Source of the DNA: Idiomarina loihiensis
GTDB lineage: Bacteria; Pseudomonadota; Gammaproteobacteria; Enterobacterales; Alteromonadaceae
Direction: 5' to 3'
Length of the DNA stretch: 64,000 bases
Assembly (NCBI RefSeq): GCF_024584785.1
Contig: NZ_CP074112.1
Location: 2,604,001 to 2,668,000 of the forward strand
The notes beneath the pieces are model-generated. The model had not been told where the DNA came from, made no database searches, and saw only the letters and a list, made by a program, of their open reading frames with translations. Each line of letters opens with the position of its first letter. Position 1 is the stretch's first letter. Positions 27,368 through 36,103 of this stretch are shown here, in pieces. Both the position numbers and the translations under genes were made by a program.

Positions 27368-30300
27368 TAAACCACTAGGGATTGCAGGTAAGTTTGCAGC
27401 CTGGGGTGAGCGCTCCCAACTAACCCCGCTGTTGGCGCTGTTTGGCTTAATTCTGGGGATTATGGCGGCGATGATCACGCCGCGCGAAGAAGAGCCCCAA
27501 ATTGATGTGACCATGGCTGATATCATGATCGCCTTTCCTGGTGCCGATGTGAGTCAAGTTGAACAGCAACTGACCACACCGTTAGAGCGTCATTTTGCCC
27601 GCATGCAGGGTATTGAACATATTTTCTCGGTGTCACAGCCTGGCCAAGCCTTAGTGACGGTGCAGTTTGAAGTTGGCATCGCGCGCGACACGGCATTGGT
27701 GCAATTGTTTGATACGTTAGCCGGTTGGCAGCAACAGCATCCGCAGTTTACGCAACCGCTTGTGAAAGCTCGAGGCATTGATGATGTACCAATTTTAGGG
27801 CTAACCCTAACCGGCGCAGACTTAGAGCTGAAGGATGTAGCTGATAGTTTGATTGAGCCGCTGCAAAACGTCGCCGGGGTGCGAGACATCAGTATTATTG
27901 GTGCCGAGCCCGAGCAAATAAATGTCACCTTAGATAACACCGCCCTCACTCGTGTTGGTTTGGATTTTAATGCGGTTAGCCAAGCGCTAGCTAGCCAAAA
28001 CCAAAGTGGGCAAGCGGGGTATCGATTACAGGGCAATCAGTACATCCCAGTGCAAGTAGGTGGGTTTATTGAAAGTGCTGAGGCGCTGAGCAATCTGATT
28101 GTAGCCAATGTTGATGGTAAGCCAGTGCGCTTGCATCAAGTGGCGGAAATATCAACCCAAGCAGAAGTACCGTCACAGTACGTGTGGTCGCGGCAAAAGG
28201 GGGGTGAGCTTGCACCAGCAATAACCTTAGCCATTACCAAAAAGGCAGGCGAAAACGCCGTGGTGGTAGCCGAGCAAGTACTCGCTCGTTTAGCTACCAT
28301 GCAGCAGCAATTGTTGCCTGAACAATTGCAGGTAGAAGTCACTCGCAATTACGGCCAAACTGCAGACGATAAAGCTTCTAAACTTATCCAGAAACTGATC
28401 TTTGCGACCATCTCGGTGGTGGCTTTAGTGCTGCTCACACTTGGTAAACGTGAGGCCGTGGTGGTGGGCAGTGCGGTGGTCTTAACCCTAGCCATGACCT
28501 TATTTGCATCGTGGGCGTGGGGCTTCACCTTAAACCGCGTGTCGCTGTTTGCCCTGATCTTCTCGATTGGTATTTTGGTGGATGACGCCATCGTGGTGGT
28601 AGAAAATATTCACCGCCATCTAGGGCTAGGTAAGTCACTTAAAACATCCATTCCTGCTGCTGTGGACGAAGTAGGTGGGCCAACGATATTGGCAACCTTC
28701 ACGGTGATTGCCGCGCTCTTACCTATGGCCTTTGTTAGTGGCTTAATGGGCCCATACATGAGCCCCATTCCTATCAATGCATCTTTGGGAATGTTGCTGT
28801 CGCTACTGATTGCGTTAACCGTTACCCCTTGGCTGGCGCGCCACTTACTCAAAGATGAGCATCATCAAGAGCAGCAAAGTGATAAATTGCATCGTTTCTT
28901 TCATAAGCTGATGCTACCGCTGCTAACTCATCGCAAACGTCGCTACCTGATGGGCTTTGGCCTCATTGGCCTGATTGTGGCGATGCTCGGTCTTGCGGTG
29001 GTGCAAGCAGTGGTAATGAAAATGCTCCCGTTTGACAACAAAAGTGAAATTAAGCTGGTGTTGGATATGCCCGAAGGCAGCACCTTAGAGCAGACCAACG
29101 CGGTGCTGGTGGAACTAGCGCAGACGCTTGATAGCGTGGACGAAGTAGCCGCGACGCAGATTTATGCGGGTACCGCATCACCGATAGGCTTTAATGGTTT
29201 AGTGCGGCAGTACTATTTGCGCCAAGGCGCTAACATGGGCGATGTGCAAGTCACTCTGAAAGAGCTTGGTGAGCGAGAGCGGGCAAGCCATGAGTTGGCC
29301 TTAGCGATTCGCCCGTTACTGACCCCTATTGCCGAAGCTGTTGGCGCGTCATTGAAAATCGTTGAAGTGCCGCCGGGGCCACCGGTGATGGCACCCATTG
29401 TTGCAGAAATTTACGGCCCAAGTGCACAGGCTCGGGCTGATGCCGCTCAGTTAACCTTGGCACAACTGCAGCAAACCGAAGGTGTGGTGGATATTGATAG
29501 CACCTTGGTGAGCGATAGTTTAGAAGAAGTTTGGCAGGTTAACCGCGAGCGTGCGGCGCAATTAGGAGTGACGGCTGAACAAGTGGTACGGGTATTGCAA
29601 ACGGCCTTGGCAGGGATGGATGTCACTTATTTAGCCATTCCCCATCAAACCCAACCGGTAGCAGTAAAAGTACGGTTACCAAACACTTGGCAAGGTCAGT
29701 TAAGCCAGCTGCAAAATGTCACTGTGCTATCACAAACCAGTGGCCAGGCGATTCCGGTGGCGGAGCTTATCGACCGAGTTCAGCGCCCTTATGCCCAGCC
29801 GATTTACCACAAAGACCTACGTCCGGTGGTTTATGTGACGGCAGATATGGCGGGTGATTTGGATAGTCCTTTATACGGTTTGTTTGCCGCAGCTGGTGAC
29901 ATTGAGTTGCCACAAACCTACATCAGCCAACCTGATGTGTGGAATACGGCTGCACTAAAATGGGATGGAGAGTGGCAAATCACCTACGAGACCTTCCGTG
30001 ATATGGGAGCTGCCTATGCCGTCGGTTTGTTGTTGATTTACTTGCTGGTTGTGGGGCACTTTGGCAGCTACGCGGTACCGCTGGTAATCATGGCTCCGAT
30101 CCCGCTCACCCTGATAGGGATTATGCCAGGGCATGCGTTACTGGGAGCACAGTTTACCGCAACCTCGATGATCGGGATGATTGCGTTGGCTGGCATCATT
30201 GTGCGCAACTCCATTCTCTTGGTGGATTTTGTCCGCGAAGAAGTGGCGGCTGGCAAGGATTTGAACGAGGCAGTGATAGAAGCTGCAGCGGTGCGAGCTA

Positions 30301-30482
30301 AGCCGATTGTATTAACGGCACTAGCGGCCATGTTGGGGGCGTTCTTCATTCTGGATGACCCGATTTTCAGTGGTTTAGCAGTGAGTTTGATCTTCGGTAT
30401 CGCAGTATCAACAGCATTAACCTTGGTGGTTATTCCGCTGCTGTACGCGTCGTTATTGCGACGCAAGGCTAAGCATCTTTAA
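27360..30482 (+). CDS. RND efflux transporter (HAE/MMPL-type pump)
   Basis: The 1040-residue inner-membrane pump has the RND layout of twelve helices with two large periplasmic loops (after helices 1 and 7). The proton-relay acidic pair is visible in FSIGILVDDAIVVVEN (near residue 400). ATFTVIAALLPMAFVSGLMG and the C-terminal GIIVRNSILLVDFVREE are conserved in the family. The sequence is closer to the broad AcrB/MdtB-like 'efflux RND permease' group than to metal pumps, which carry other helix-4 motifs. The substrate is unknown. A clear terminator follows. Confidence 0.93.
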   Translation: MSNKPLGIAGKFAAWGERSQLTPLLALFGLILGIMAAMITPREEEPQIDVTMADIMIAFPGADVSQVEQQLTTPLERHFARMQGIEHIFSVSQPGQALVTVQFEVGIARDTALVQLFDTLAGWQQQHPQFTQPLVKARGIDDVPILGLTLTGADLELKDVADSLIEPLQNVAGVRDISIIGAEPEQINVTLDNTALTRVGLDFNAVSQALASQNQSGQAGYRLQGNQYIPVQVGGFIESAEALSNLIVANVDGKPVRLHQVAEISTQAEVPSQYVWSRQKGGELAPAITLAITKKAGENAVVVAEQVLARLATMQQQLLPEQLQVEVTRNYGQTADDKASKLIQKLIFATISVVALVLLTLGKREAVVVGSAVVLTLAMTLFASWAWGFTLNRVSLFALIFSIGILVDDAIVVVENIHRHLGLGKSLKTSIPAAVDEVGGPTILATFTVIAALLPMAFVSGLMGPYMSPIPINASLGMLLSLLIALTVTPWLARHLLKDEHHQEQQSDKLHRFFHKLMLPLLTHRKRRYLMGFGLIGLIVAMLGLAVVQAVVMKMLPFDNKSEIKLVLDMPEGSTLEQTNAVLVELAQTLDSVDEVAATQIYAGTASPIGFNGLVRQYYLRQGANMGDVQVTLKELGERERASHELALAIRPLLTPIAEAVGASLKIVEVPPGPPVMAPIVAEIYGPSAQARADAAQLTLAQLQQTEGVVDIDSTLVSDSLEEVWQVNRERAAQLGVTAEQVVRVLQTALAGMDVTYLAIPHQTQPVAVKVRLPNTWQGQLSQLQNVTVLSQTSGQAIPVAELIDRVQRPYAQPIYHKDLRPVVYVTADMAGDLDSPLYGLFAAAGDIELPQTYISQPDVWNTAALKWDGEWQITYETFRDMGAAYAVGLLLIYLLVVGHFGSYAVPLVIMAPIPLTLIGIMPGHALLGAQFTATSMIGMIALAGIIVRNSILLVDFVREEVAAGKDLNEAVIEAAAVRAKPIVLTALAAMLGAFFILDDPIFSGLAVSLIFGIAVSTALTLVVIPLLYASLLRRKAKHL

Positions 30483-30518
30483 TTGTTCAACCTTGTTCGT
30501 TACTGATTGATTGCGATA

Positions 30519-30545
30519 GGGCTCCGTGGGTGGGGCCCTTTTTTT
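30519..30545 (+). terminator. Intrinsic terminator after the RND operon
   Basis: GGGCTCC (30519-30525) pairs with GGGGCCC (30532-30538, one G-T pair) across the loop GTGGGT, followed by seven T. It separates the RND genes from the glnA control region. Confidence 0.85.
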
Positions 30546-30560
30546 GTGCATTTTACCGGT

Positions 30561-30613
30561 TGCACTATCGCGATGCACTATCACAATGCACGCAAATGCA
30601 CTATCATGGTGCA
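30561..30613. promoter_or_regulatory. Three NtrC enhancer sites of glnA
   Basis: TGCACTATCGCGATGCA (30561-30577), TGCACTATCACAATGCA (30574-30590, sharing four bases with the first) and TGCACTATCATGGTGCA (30597-30613) match the NtrC dyad TGCAC-N7-GTGCA. The third is the closest match. They lie 75-127 bases upstream of the sigma-54 promoter, the usual enhancer position. Confidence 0.9.
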
Positions 30614-30687
30614 AGCGGTGAGTAAAAGCACCTCCTAATATCGTTAGCATAATTATTAGTTATTGATTTAATTGGTATTTAAATAGT

Positions 30688-30703
30688 TGGCACGGGGTTT
30701 GCT
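30688..30703 (+). promoter_or_regulatory. Sigma-54 promoter of glnA
   Basis: TGGCACGGGGTTTGCT matches the sigma-54 consensus TGGCACG-N4-TTGCW exactly. With the upstream NtrC sites it gives nitrogen-limited activation of glnA. A TATACT at 30746-30751, closer to the gene, may be a sigma-70 -10, as in the two-promoter glnA of enterics. Confidence 0.93.
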
Positions 30704-30789
30704 TTAGTTTTGTGCAAACGCAGTGCAGAAAGTTTCAGTGCACGCTATACTCATTGTTCATTTTGACGATTGCGATCGCGGAGGATCAC

Positions 30790-32202
30790 ATGTCTACACC
30801 ACAAGACGTTATGGCTTTTATTGAAGAAAACGAAGTTAAATTTGTAGATTTGCGCTTTACCGATACCAAAGGTAAAGAGCAGCACGTGACCATTCCAGTG
30901 TCGCAAATTAACGAAGAGTTCTTTGAAGAAGGCAAAATGTTTGACGGCTCGTCGATTGGCGGCTGGAAAGGTATTAACGAATCAGACATGGTACTGATGC
31001 CAGATTGCAGTACCGTAGTATTAGACCCGTTTACTGACGAAGTCACCATGAACGTGGTTTGTGATATCCTCGAGCCAGACACCATGCAAGGTTACGATCG
31101 TGACCCACGCTCTATCGCTCGTCGCGCTGAAGAATACTTACAAAGCATGAACATCGGTGACACCGCGTTCTTTGGTCCAGAGCCAGAGTTCTTCTTGTTC
31201 AACGATGTACGTTTTCATACTGACATGAGCGGCAGCTTCTACAAAATTGAAGCCGACGAAGCAAAATGGAACTCAGGTAAAGAATTCAAAGACGGCAACT
31301 TAGCGCACCGTCCTGGCGTAAAAGGCGGTTACTTCCCTGTGCCTCCGGTAGACTCAGCGCACGACATCCGCAGCACCATGAGTACGGTGATGGAAGACAT
31401 GGGCTTAGTGGTTGAAGCGCATCACCACGAGGTTGCTACTGCTGGCCAGAACGAAGTTGCCACCCGTTTTAACACATTGGTTAAAAAAGCTGACGAGATT
31501 CAAACCTACAAGTATGTGGTCCACAACGTGGCCCATTCTTACGGTATGACCGCAACCTTTATGCCGAAGCCGATTGTTGGCGATAACGGTTCAGGTATGC
31601 ACGTTCACATGTCGATTAGCAAAGATGGTAAAAACCTGTTTGCTGGCGACCAGTACGGCGGTTTGAGCGAAATGGCGTTGTATTACATCGGCGGTATCAT
31701 CAAGCACGCACGTGCCTTGAACGCTTTCTGTAACCCAACCACCAACTCATACAAGCGGTTAGTCCCTGGTTACGAAGCACCGGTCATGTTGGCCTACTCA
31801 GCACGTAACCGTTCTGCCTCTATTCGTATCCCAGTGGTTGCTAGTGCAAAAGCACGTCGTATCGAAGTTCGCTTCCCAGACCCAGCCGCTAACCCATACT
31901 TATGTTTTGCGGCACTCTTAATGGCTGGTTTAGACGGTATTAAAAACAAGATTCATCCTGGCGATGCTATGGATAAAGACTTGTACGACTTACCACCAGA
32001 AGAAGCGAAAGAAATTCCAACCGTGTGTCATTCATTAGAAATGGCCCTAGAAGCGTTGGATAAAGATCGCGAGTTCTTAACCGCTGGTGGCGTGATGACG
32101 GACGACATGATTGATGCATACATTAAGCTGAAGCACAAAGAAGTGATGACGCTGAAAATGACCACTCACCCAATCGAGTTCGACCTTTACTACAGCGTCT
32201 AA
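30790..32202 (+). CDS. glnA: Glutamine synthetase type I
   Basis: GlnA makes glutamine from glutamate, ammonia and ATP. The 470-residue length matches the enteric enzyme (469). Visible landmarks are the N-terminal beta-grasp domain, the DGSSIGGW loop, FFGPEPEFF with metal-binding glutamates, and the [18 protein letters not shown] substrate loop. The Tyr in [10 protein letters not shown] near residue 398 is the adenylylation site of GS-I-beta enzymes. The frame is open upstream to 30712, but ATG at 30790 follows GGAGGA and gives the standard N-terminus. Expression should depend on NtrC and sigma-54. Confidence 0.98.
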   Translation: MSTPQDVMAFIEENEVKFVDLRFTDTKGKEQHVTIPVSQINEEFFEEGKMFDGSSIGGWKGINESDMVLMPDCSTVVLDPFTDEVTMNVVCDILEPDTMQGYDRDPRSIARRAEEYLQSMNIGDTAFFGPEPEFFLFNDVRFHTDMSGSFYKIEADEAKWNSGKEFKDGNLAHRPGVKGGYFPVPPVDSAHDIRSTMSTVMEDMGLVVEAHHHEVATAGQNEVATRFNTLVKKADEIQTYKYVVHNVAHSYGMTATFMPKPIVGDNGSGMHVHMSISKDGKNLFAGDQYGGLSEMALYYIGGIIKHARALNAFCNPTTNSYKRLVPGYEAPVMLAYSARNRSASIRIPVVASAKARRIEVRFPDPAANPYLCFAALLMAGLDGIKNKIHPGDAMDKDLYDLPPEEAKEIPTVCHSLEMALEALDKDREFLTAGGVMTDDMIDAYIKLKHKEVMTLKMTTHPIEFDLYYSV

Positions 32203-32232
32203 TTCAGCTGAGGTTTGAACCTAGGAGGACCG

Positions 32233-32817
32233 ATGCTTATTAGCCGCCTCATGGTTGTGATAATGCTGGCCGTTGCAGTTTCAACTGCAGCGGCACAGCA
32301 AGTTTACAAACGGCAAAATGCTGATGGCTCGGTCACATATTCGGATCAACCCTTACCCCAAGCTGAAGTGATTAACTTACAGCCGGTGCCAGTCACCGAA
32401 TTCACCACGCACTCCCCGGTTACTACCCAAACTCAAACTGCCATGTCAACGGTTACTGATGCCGCAGCGCCCACGGCCCAGATCATTGCGCCCGCGCAAC
32501 AAGCCGCGGTGCGTGCCAACGATGGTTCAGTTGCGGTGCGGTGGCAAACCACACCCAACCCACTACCCGATGGCTATCAGTTACAATTGCGAGTTGATCA
32601 GCGCATTGCTTGGCAGGGTTCCAGCCAAACCGAACTGACCCTAACCGATATCGACCGCGGCGAGCGGCGCTTGCAACTGCGGGTGCTTGATGCCGAAGGT
32701 AACGAAGTATCGCGCTCAGATACTATTGTGGTGTATGTGCTGCGGGCTAATATCAACAGCCCAGCCTTGGCGACCGGAGCAACTAGCGGTGATGGTGGTG
32801 GCAATGACGGCAACTAA
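32233..32817 (+). CDS. DUF4124 domain-containing exported protein
   Basis: The 194-residue product has a signal peptide (about 1-21, ending AAAQ) and then the DUF4124 signature VYKRQNADGSVTYSDQPLPQ, a short beta motif common in envelope proteins of gammaproteobacteria. The rest is a beta-rich domain resembling an Ig-like fold (about 90-175) and a Gly/Asp/Asn-rich tail. ATG at 32233 follows AGGAGG. It sits between glnA and ntrB, a frequent position in relatives, and overlaps ntrB by 14 bases. The function is unknown. Confidence 0.8.
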   Translation: MLISRLMVVIMLAVAVSTAAAQQVYKRQNADGSVTYSDQPLPQAEVINLQPVPVTEFTTHSPVTTQTQTAMSTVTDAAAPTAQIIAPAQQAAVRANDGSVAVRWQTTPNPLPDGYQLQLRVDQRIAWQGSSQTELTLTDIDRGERRLQLRVLDAEGNEVSRSDTIVVYVLRANINSPALATGATSGDGGGNDGN

Positions 32818-33889
32818 CGCTGATTGCACCACTGTGGTGCAACCTAGTTTAGATCAGCTCTTAACCGCGGTGGTGCAACTCGATACCGATTATTGTATTG
32901 CCTACATGAACACCGCGGCCGAGGCGCTTCTTGATGGCAGTCGTAATCGGCTGCAACAGCAGGATTTTTTTAGTCTGTTTAGCTACAGCAGCATCGACCC
33001 CAACACCCTCAAGCAAGCGCTCAATGACGACCAATCGGTATCCGACAGCGACGTGACCTTAGTTTTTCATGACGGCCAACGCATCACGGTCGAGCTAGTT
33101 GCGCAGCCACTGAAACTAGAGCAGCAGCGCATTGGCGTATTGCTTGAGCTGCGGCAAATGGACCAAATTAGGCGCATTAATCAAGAAACCGTACAACAGC
33201 AGCAACTACTGGCAGCGCAAAGCATGGTGCGCGGCATGGCCCATGAAATCAAAAACCCGTTAGGTGGCTTACGTGGCGCTGCGCAGTTGCTGGCAAGCGA
33301 ACTTGATGATGCCGAATTACAAGAGTATACCGATTTAATCATTAACCAAGCCGATCGTCTCAGCACCTTGGTTAATCGCATGTTAGGGTCAAATCAGTTG
33401 CCCCAACCAGAGCCCAGCAACATCCATGCGGTGCTCGAGCGGGTGCTGCAAGTGGCCCGTTTAGCTGGTGCCGAACAGATTCGTTGGCAACGAGATTACG
33501 ACCCAAGTTTGCCTGAGTTAACCATGGCCGCAGACCAGATTGAACAAGCGTTACTCAATATTGTCATGAACGCATGTGAAGCGCTGGCGCCAGAAGCTGG
33601 TGGCGAGATTGTGCTACGAACCCGCATCACCCACCAACAAACCTTGTATGGTAAGCGCTACCGGCAATGTGCGGTGATCGTGATTCAAGATAACGGCCCG
33701 GGTATTGCCGAAGCACTCCGCGATACCCTGTTTTATCCTATGGTAAGTGGGCGAGCCGGCGGTACTGGCTTGGGCTTAGCGATAGCGCAGAATATCGTGC
33801 ACCAACATAGTGGCAAGATTGAGTTGCAATCGCGCCCAGGGCACACCGAATTTACCCTTTATCTACCCTATGTAGAAACCTTAACATGA
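32804..33889 (+). CDS. glnL: Nitrogen regulation sensor kinase/phosphatase NtrB
   Basis: NtrB phosphorylates NtrC when glutamine is low and, with PII bound, dephosphorylates it. The 361-residue cytoplasmic protein has a PAS domain (about 15-125), the H-box GMAHEIKNPLGG near residue 140, the N-box NIVMNACEAL, and ATP-binding IQDNGPGI and GGTGLGLAI motifs. I take ATG at 32804, which overlaps the previous gene. Upstream in-frame starts would add a stretch that is out of character. The stop overlaps ntrC (ATGA). Confidence 0.95.
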   Translation: MTATNADCTTVVQPSLDQLLTAVVQLDTDYCIAYMNTAAEALLDGSRNRLQQQDFFSLFSYSSIDPNTLKQALNDDQSVSDSDVTLVFHDGQRITVELVAQPLKLEQQRIGVLLELRQMDQIRRINQETVQQQQLLAAQSMVRGMAHEIKNPLGGLRGAAQLLASELDDAELQEYTDLIINQADRLSTLVNRMLGSNQLPQPEPSNIHAVLERVLQVARLAGAEQIRWQRDYDPSLPELTMAADQIEQALLNIVMNACEALAPEAGGEIVLRTRITHQQTLYGKRYRQCAVIVIQDNGPGIAEALRDTLFYPMVSGRAGGTGLGLAIAQNIVHQHSGKIELQSRPGHTEFTLYLPYVETLT

Positions 33890-35328
33890 ACAACCTAAGC
33901 AGCAACGAAGCAAACCGCAGCAGCAATGCGGACATTTGGATTCTGGATGATGACAGCTCCATTCGCTGGGTATTAGAGCGGGCGCTCGCCCGGGCGGGTT
34001 TAAGCTGTCGCAGTTTTGCCGATGCCAGCAGTGTGTATCAGGCCTTGGCACAGCAAGCGCCCAGCAGCCAGCCGCGGGTGCTGTTAAGTGACATTCGGAT
34101 GCCCGGTGATGATGGCTTAGCGGTACTAGAGCATATGCGTCATCATTATCCGGAGCTAGCCGTAATCGTGATGACTGCCCATTCTGATTTACAATCAGCG
34201 GTGAGTGCGTTTCAGGGTGGTGCCTTTGAATACCTTGCCAAACCCTTTGATTTAAACGACGTGGTGCAAACGGTGAGTCGCGCCTTACAAAGAGAGCGCA
34301 GCCAAGCTCCCACTCCAGCTACCGCGGTTGAACCTAGCAGCGGGCTGCGTGGTTTGATTGGCTCAGCACCAGCGATGCAAGATGTGTTTCGGGCCATTGG
34401 GCGGCTCTCTCATTCTAGCGTGACGGTACTGATCAATGGTGCATCGGGCACTGGTAAAGAACTGGTCGCCCGAGCGCTACATGACAATAGCCCGCGCGCG
34501 CACAAACCCTTTATTGCGCTCAACATGGCGGCGATTCCTGCTGACTTGATAGAAGCTGAACTGTTTGGGCACGAAAAAGGTGCTTTTACCGGGGCCAGCA
34601 ATGCCCGCCAAGGCCGTTTTGCGCAAGCGCATGGCGGCACACTCTTTTTAGATGAAATTGGTGATATGCCGTTAGCGGTGCAGACGCGCTTGTTACGTGT
34701 GCTCGCCGAAGGCCAGTTTTATCCCATCGGTAGCTATGAACCTGTTACTGTTGATGTGCGTATCATCGCAGCCACCCATCAGAATCTCGAACAACGAGTC
34801 AAAGACGGGTTGTTTCGGGAAGATTTGCTGCATCGGCTCAACGTGATCCGACTAACTTTGCCTACTTTAGCTGAACGGCGTAGCGACATTCCGCAATTGG
34901 TGGAACATTTTCTGCAGCAAGCAGCGCAAGAACTCGGTGGTCAACCCAAGCGTATCAGTGCGGCTGCCATGGCAGTGTTACAGCAAGCGCCTTGGCCCGG
35001 CAACGTACGCCAACTCGAGAACAGCTGCCGCTGGCTAACCGTAATGGCCCCCGCCGCCGTGGTCGAAGTAAGCGATCTGCCCCCTGAGTTGCAAGCCGAA
35101 AGACATTCGGCCCCAGCTACGGAGCTGGGTCTGCAAGTGGTTCTTCAGACGGAGTTGAAGCGGCGCATCGCGGCCGGCGAGCAAGATATTTTGGCACCTT
35201 TGTGCAAAGAAGTGGAACAACTGGCGTTGGAGCTTGCCTTAGAACATACTCAAGGACACAAGCAAAACGCCGCGAAAATCCTGGGTTGGGGGCGCAATAC
35301 CTTAGCGCGCAAACTTAACGAAGCGTAA
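33886..35328 (+). CDS. glnG: Nitrogen regulation response regulator NtrC
   Basis: NtrC activates sigma-54 promoters such as glnA. The 480-residue protein has a receiver domain with the phospho-acceptor Asp in LLSDIRMPGDDG, an AAA+ domain with Walker A GASGTGKE, the sigma-54-contact loop GAFTGA and Walker B LFLDEIGDMP, and a Fis-type helix-turn-helix at the end (NAAKILGWGRNTLARKL). The N-terminus has an extra Asn/Ser-rich stretch of about 14 residues compared with E. coli. The stop codon lies in the first GTAAA of the repeat upstream of cpxR. Confidence 0.97.
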   Translation: MNNLSSNEANRSSNADIWILDDDSSIRWVLERALARAGLSCRSFADASSVYQALAQQAPSSQPRVLLSDIRMPGDDGLAVLEHMRHHYPELAVIVMTAHSDLQSAVSAFQGGAFEYLAKPFDLNDVVQTVSRALQRERSQAPTPATAVEPSSGLRGLIGSAPAMQDVFRAIGRLSHSSVTVLINGASGTGKELVARALHDNSPRAHKPFIALNMAAIPADLIEAELFGHEKGAFTGASNARQGRFAQAHGGTLFLDEIGDMPLAVQTRLLRVLAEGQFYPIGSYEPVTVDVRIIAATHQNLEQRVKDGLFREDLLHRLNVIRLTLPTLAERRSDIPQLVEHFLQQAAQELGGQPKRISAAAMAVLQQAPWPGNVRQLENSCRWLTVMAPAAVVEVSDLPPELQAERHSAPATELGLQVVLQTELKRRIAAGEQDILAPLCKEVEQLALELALEHTQGHKQNAAKILGWGRNTLARKLNEA

Positions 35329-35351
35329 AGTTAAGGTAAACCCTGTGTAAA
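35325..35351 (+). promoter_or_regulatory. Three GTAAA boxes with 11-bp spacing (candidate CpxR sites)
   Basis: GTAAA occurs at 35325-35329, 35336-35340 and 35347-35351, exactly one helical turn apart. CpxR binds tandem GTAAA pairs, so this array upstream of cpxR fits autoregulation. A TATACT at 35384-35389 is the probable -10. The first box includes the ntrC stop codon. Confidence 0.65.
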
Positions 35352-35413
35352 GCAACGAGCTTTCTTTACATAATTAAGAAAACTATACTTCTAGAAAACT
35401 CAGGAACAACACC

Positions 35414-36091
35414 ATGACCAAGTTATTGTTAGTAGATGATGATGCCGAATTAAGCAGTATGCTGGAGCAGATTCTGACCAAAGAAGGCTATCAATTAACC
35501 TTAGCCGCCGATGGTGAGACGGGTTTAGAGCGTGCCCTTAGCGGCTCTTATCATCTCATTCTGTTAGATGTGATGCTGCCTGGTATTAACGGTTTTCAGT
35601 TATTACAGCGCTTACGCCAGCAGCAACGCAGCACCCCAGTGTTGATGCTAACCGCGCGTGGTGATGATGATGACCGCGTACAAGGCCTTGAGCTAGGTGC
35701 TGACGACTACCTGCCTAAACCTTTTAACCCGCGCGAGTTAGTTGCAAGAGTGAAAGCCTTGTTGCGACGCACTCCAAATACGACAGTGGTGCCTGAGCCT
35801 ATTCATTATGCGGGCTTTTGGGTTGACCCTCAGCAAAACGAAGTGCGCTGCGATGAAGCTAAGCTAGAACTGACCCCCACTGAGTTTGATATTTTACGAA
35901 CCTTAGTGCAGGGACAAGGCCAAGTTGTGAGCAAAGATCAGTTATCAGTAGCTGCGTTGGGACGTCAACTTGCGCCATTTGATCGCAGCCTTGATGTGCA
36001 TATCAGCAACATCCGTAAAAAAATTGAGCTTAACCCCGAGCGCATTCAAACCGTGCGTGGCCGCGGTTACCGCCTACTGCAACTGGCCTAA
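35414..36091 (+). CDS. cpxR: Envelope-stress response regulator CpxR
   Basis: The 225-residue OmpR-family regulator has a receiver domain (phospho-acceptor Asp in LLLDVMLPG near residue 51) and a winged-helix DNA-binding domain (about 130-223, ending TVRGRGYRLL). The segment RVQGLELGADDYLPKPFNPR is nearly that of E. coli CpxR, which separates it from other OmpR paralogues. It is followed 12 bases later by its kinase gene. Confidence 0.93.
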   Translation: MTKLLLVDDDAELSSMLEQILTKEGYQLTLAADGETGLERALSGSYHLILLDVMLPGINGFQLLQRLRQQQRSTPVLMLTARGDDDDRVQGLELGADDYLPKPFNPRELVARVKALLRRTPNTTVVPEPIHYAGFWVDPQQNEVRCDEAKLELTPTEFDILRTLVQGQGQVVSKDQLSVAALGRQLAPFDRSLDVHISNIRKKIELNPERIQTVRGRGYRLLQLA

Positions 36092-36103
36092 GCTAGGGAC
36101 AGC

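Noticed and set aside
27590-28852. Long antisense frames under the RND pump
   Set aside because: They are rich in Ser, Thr, Ala and Cys, as expected from the complement of a coding sequence, and the pump frame is unmistakable.
26402-30482. Target operon of the TetR regulator at 16 kb
   Set aside because: The operator palindromes of the two loci do not match, so I do not link them.
30712-30789. Extended N-terminus of glnA
   Set aside because: It overlaps the promoter region; ATG at 30790 has GGAGGA and the standard protein start.
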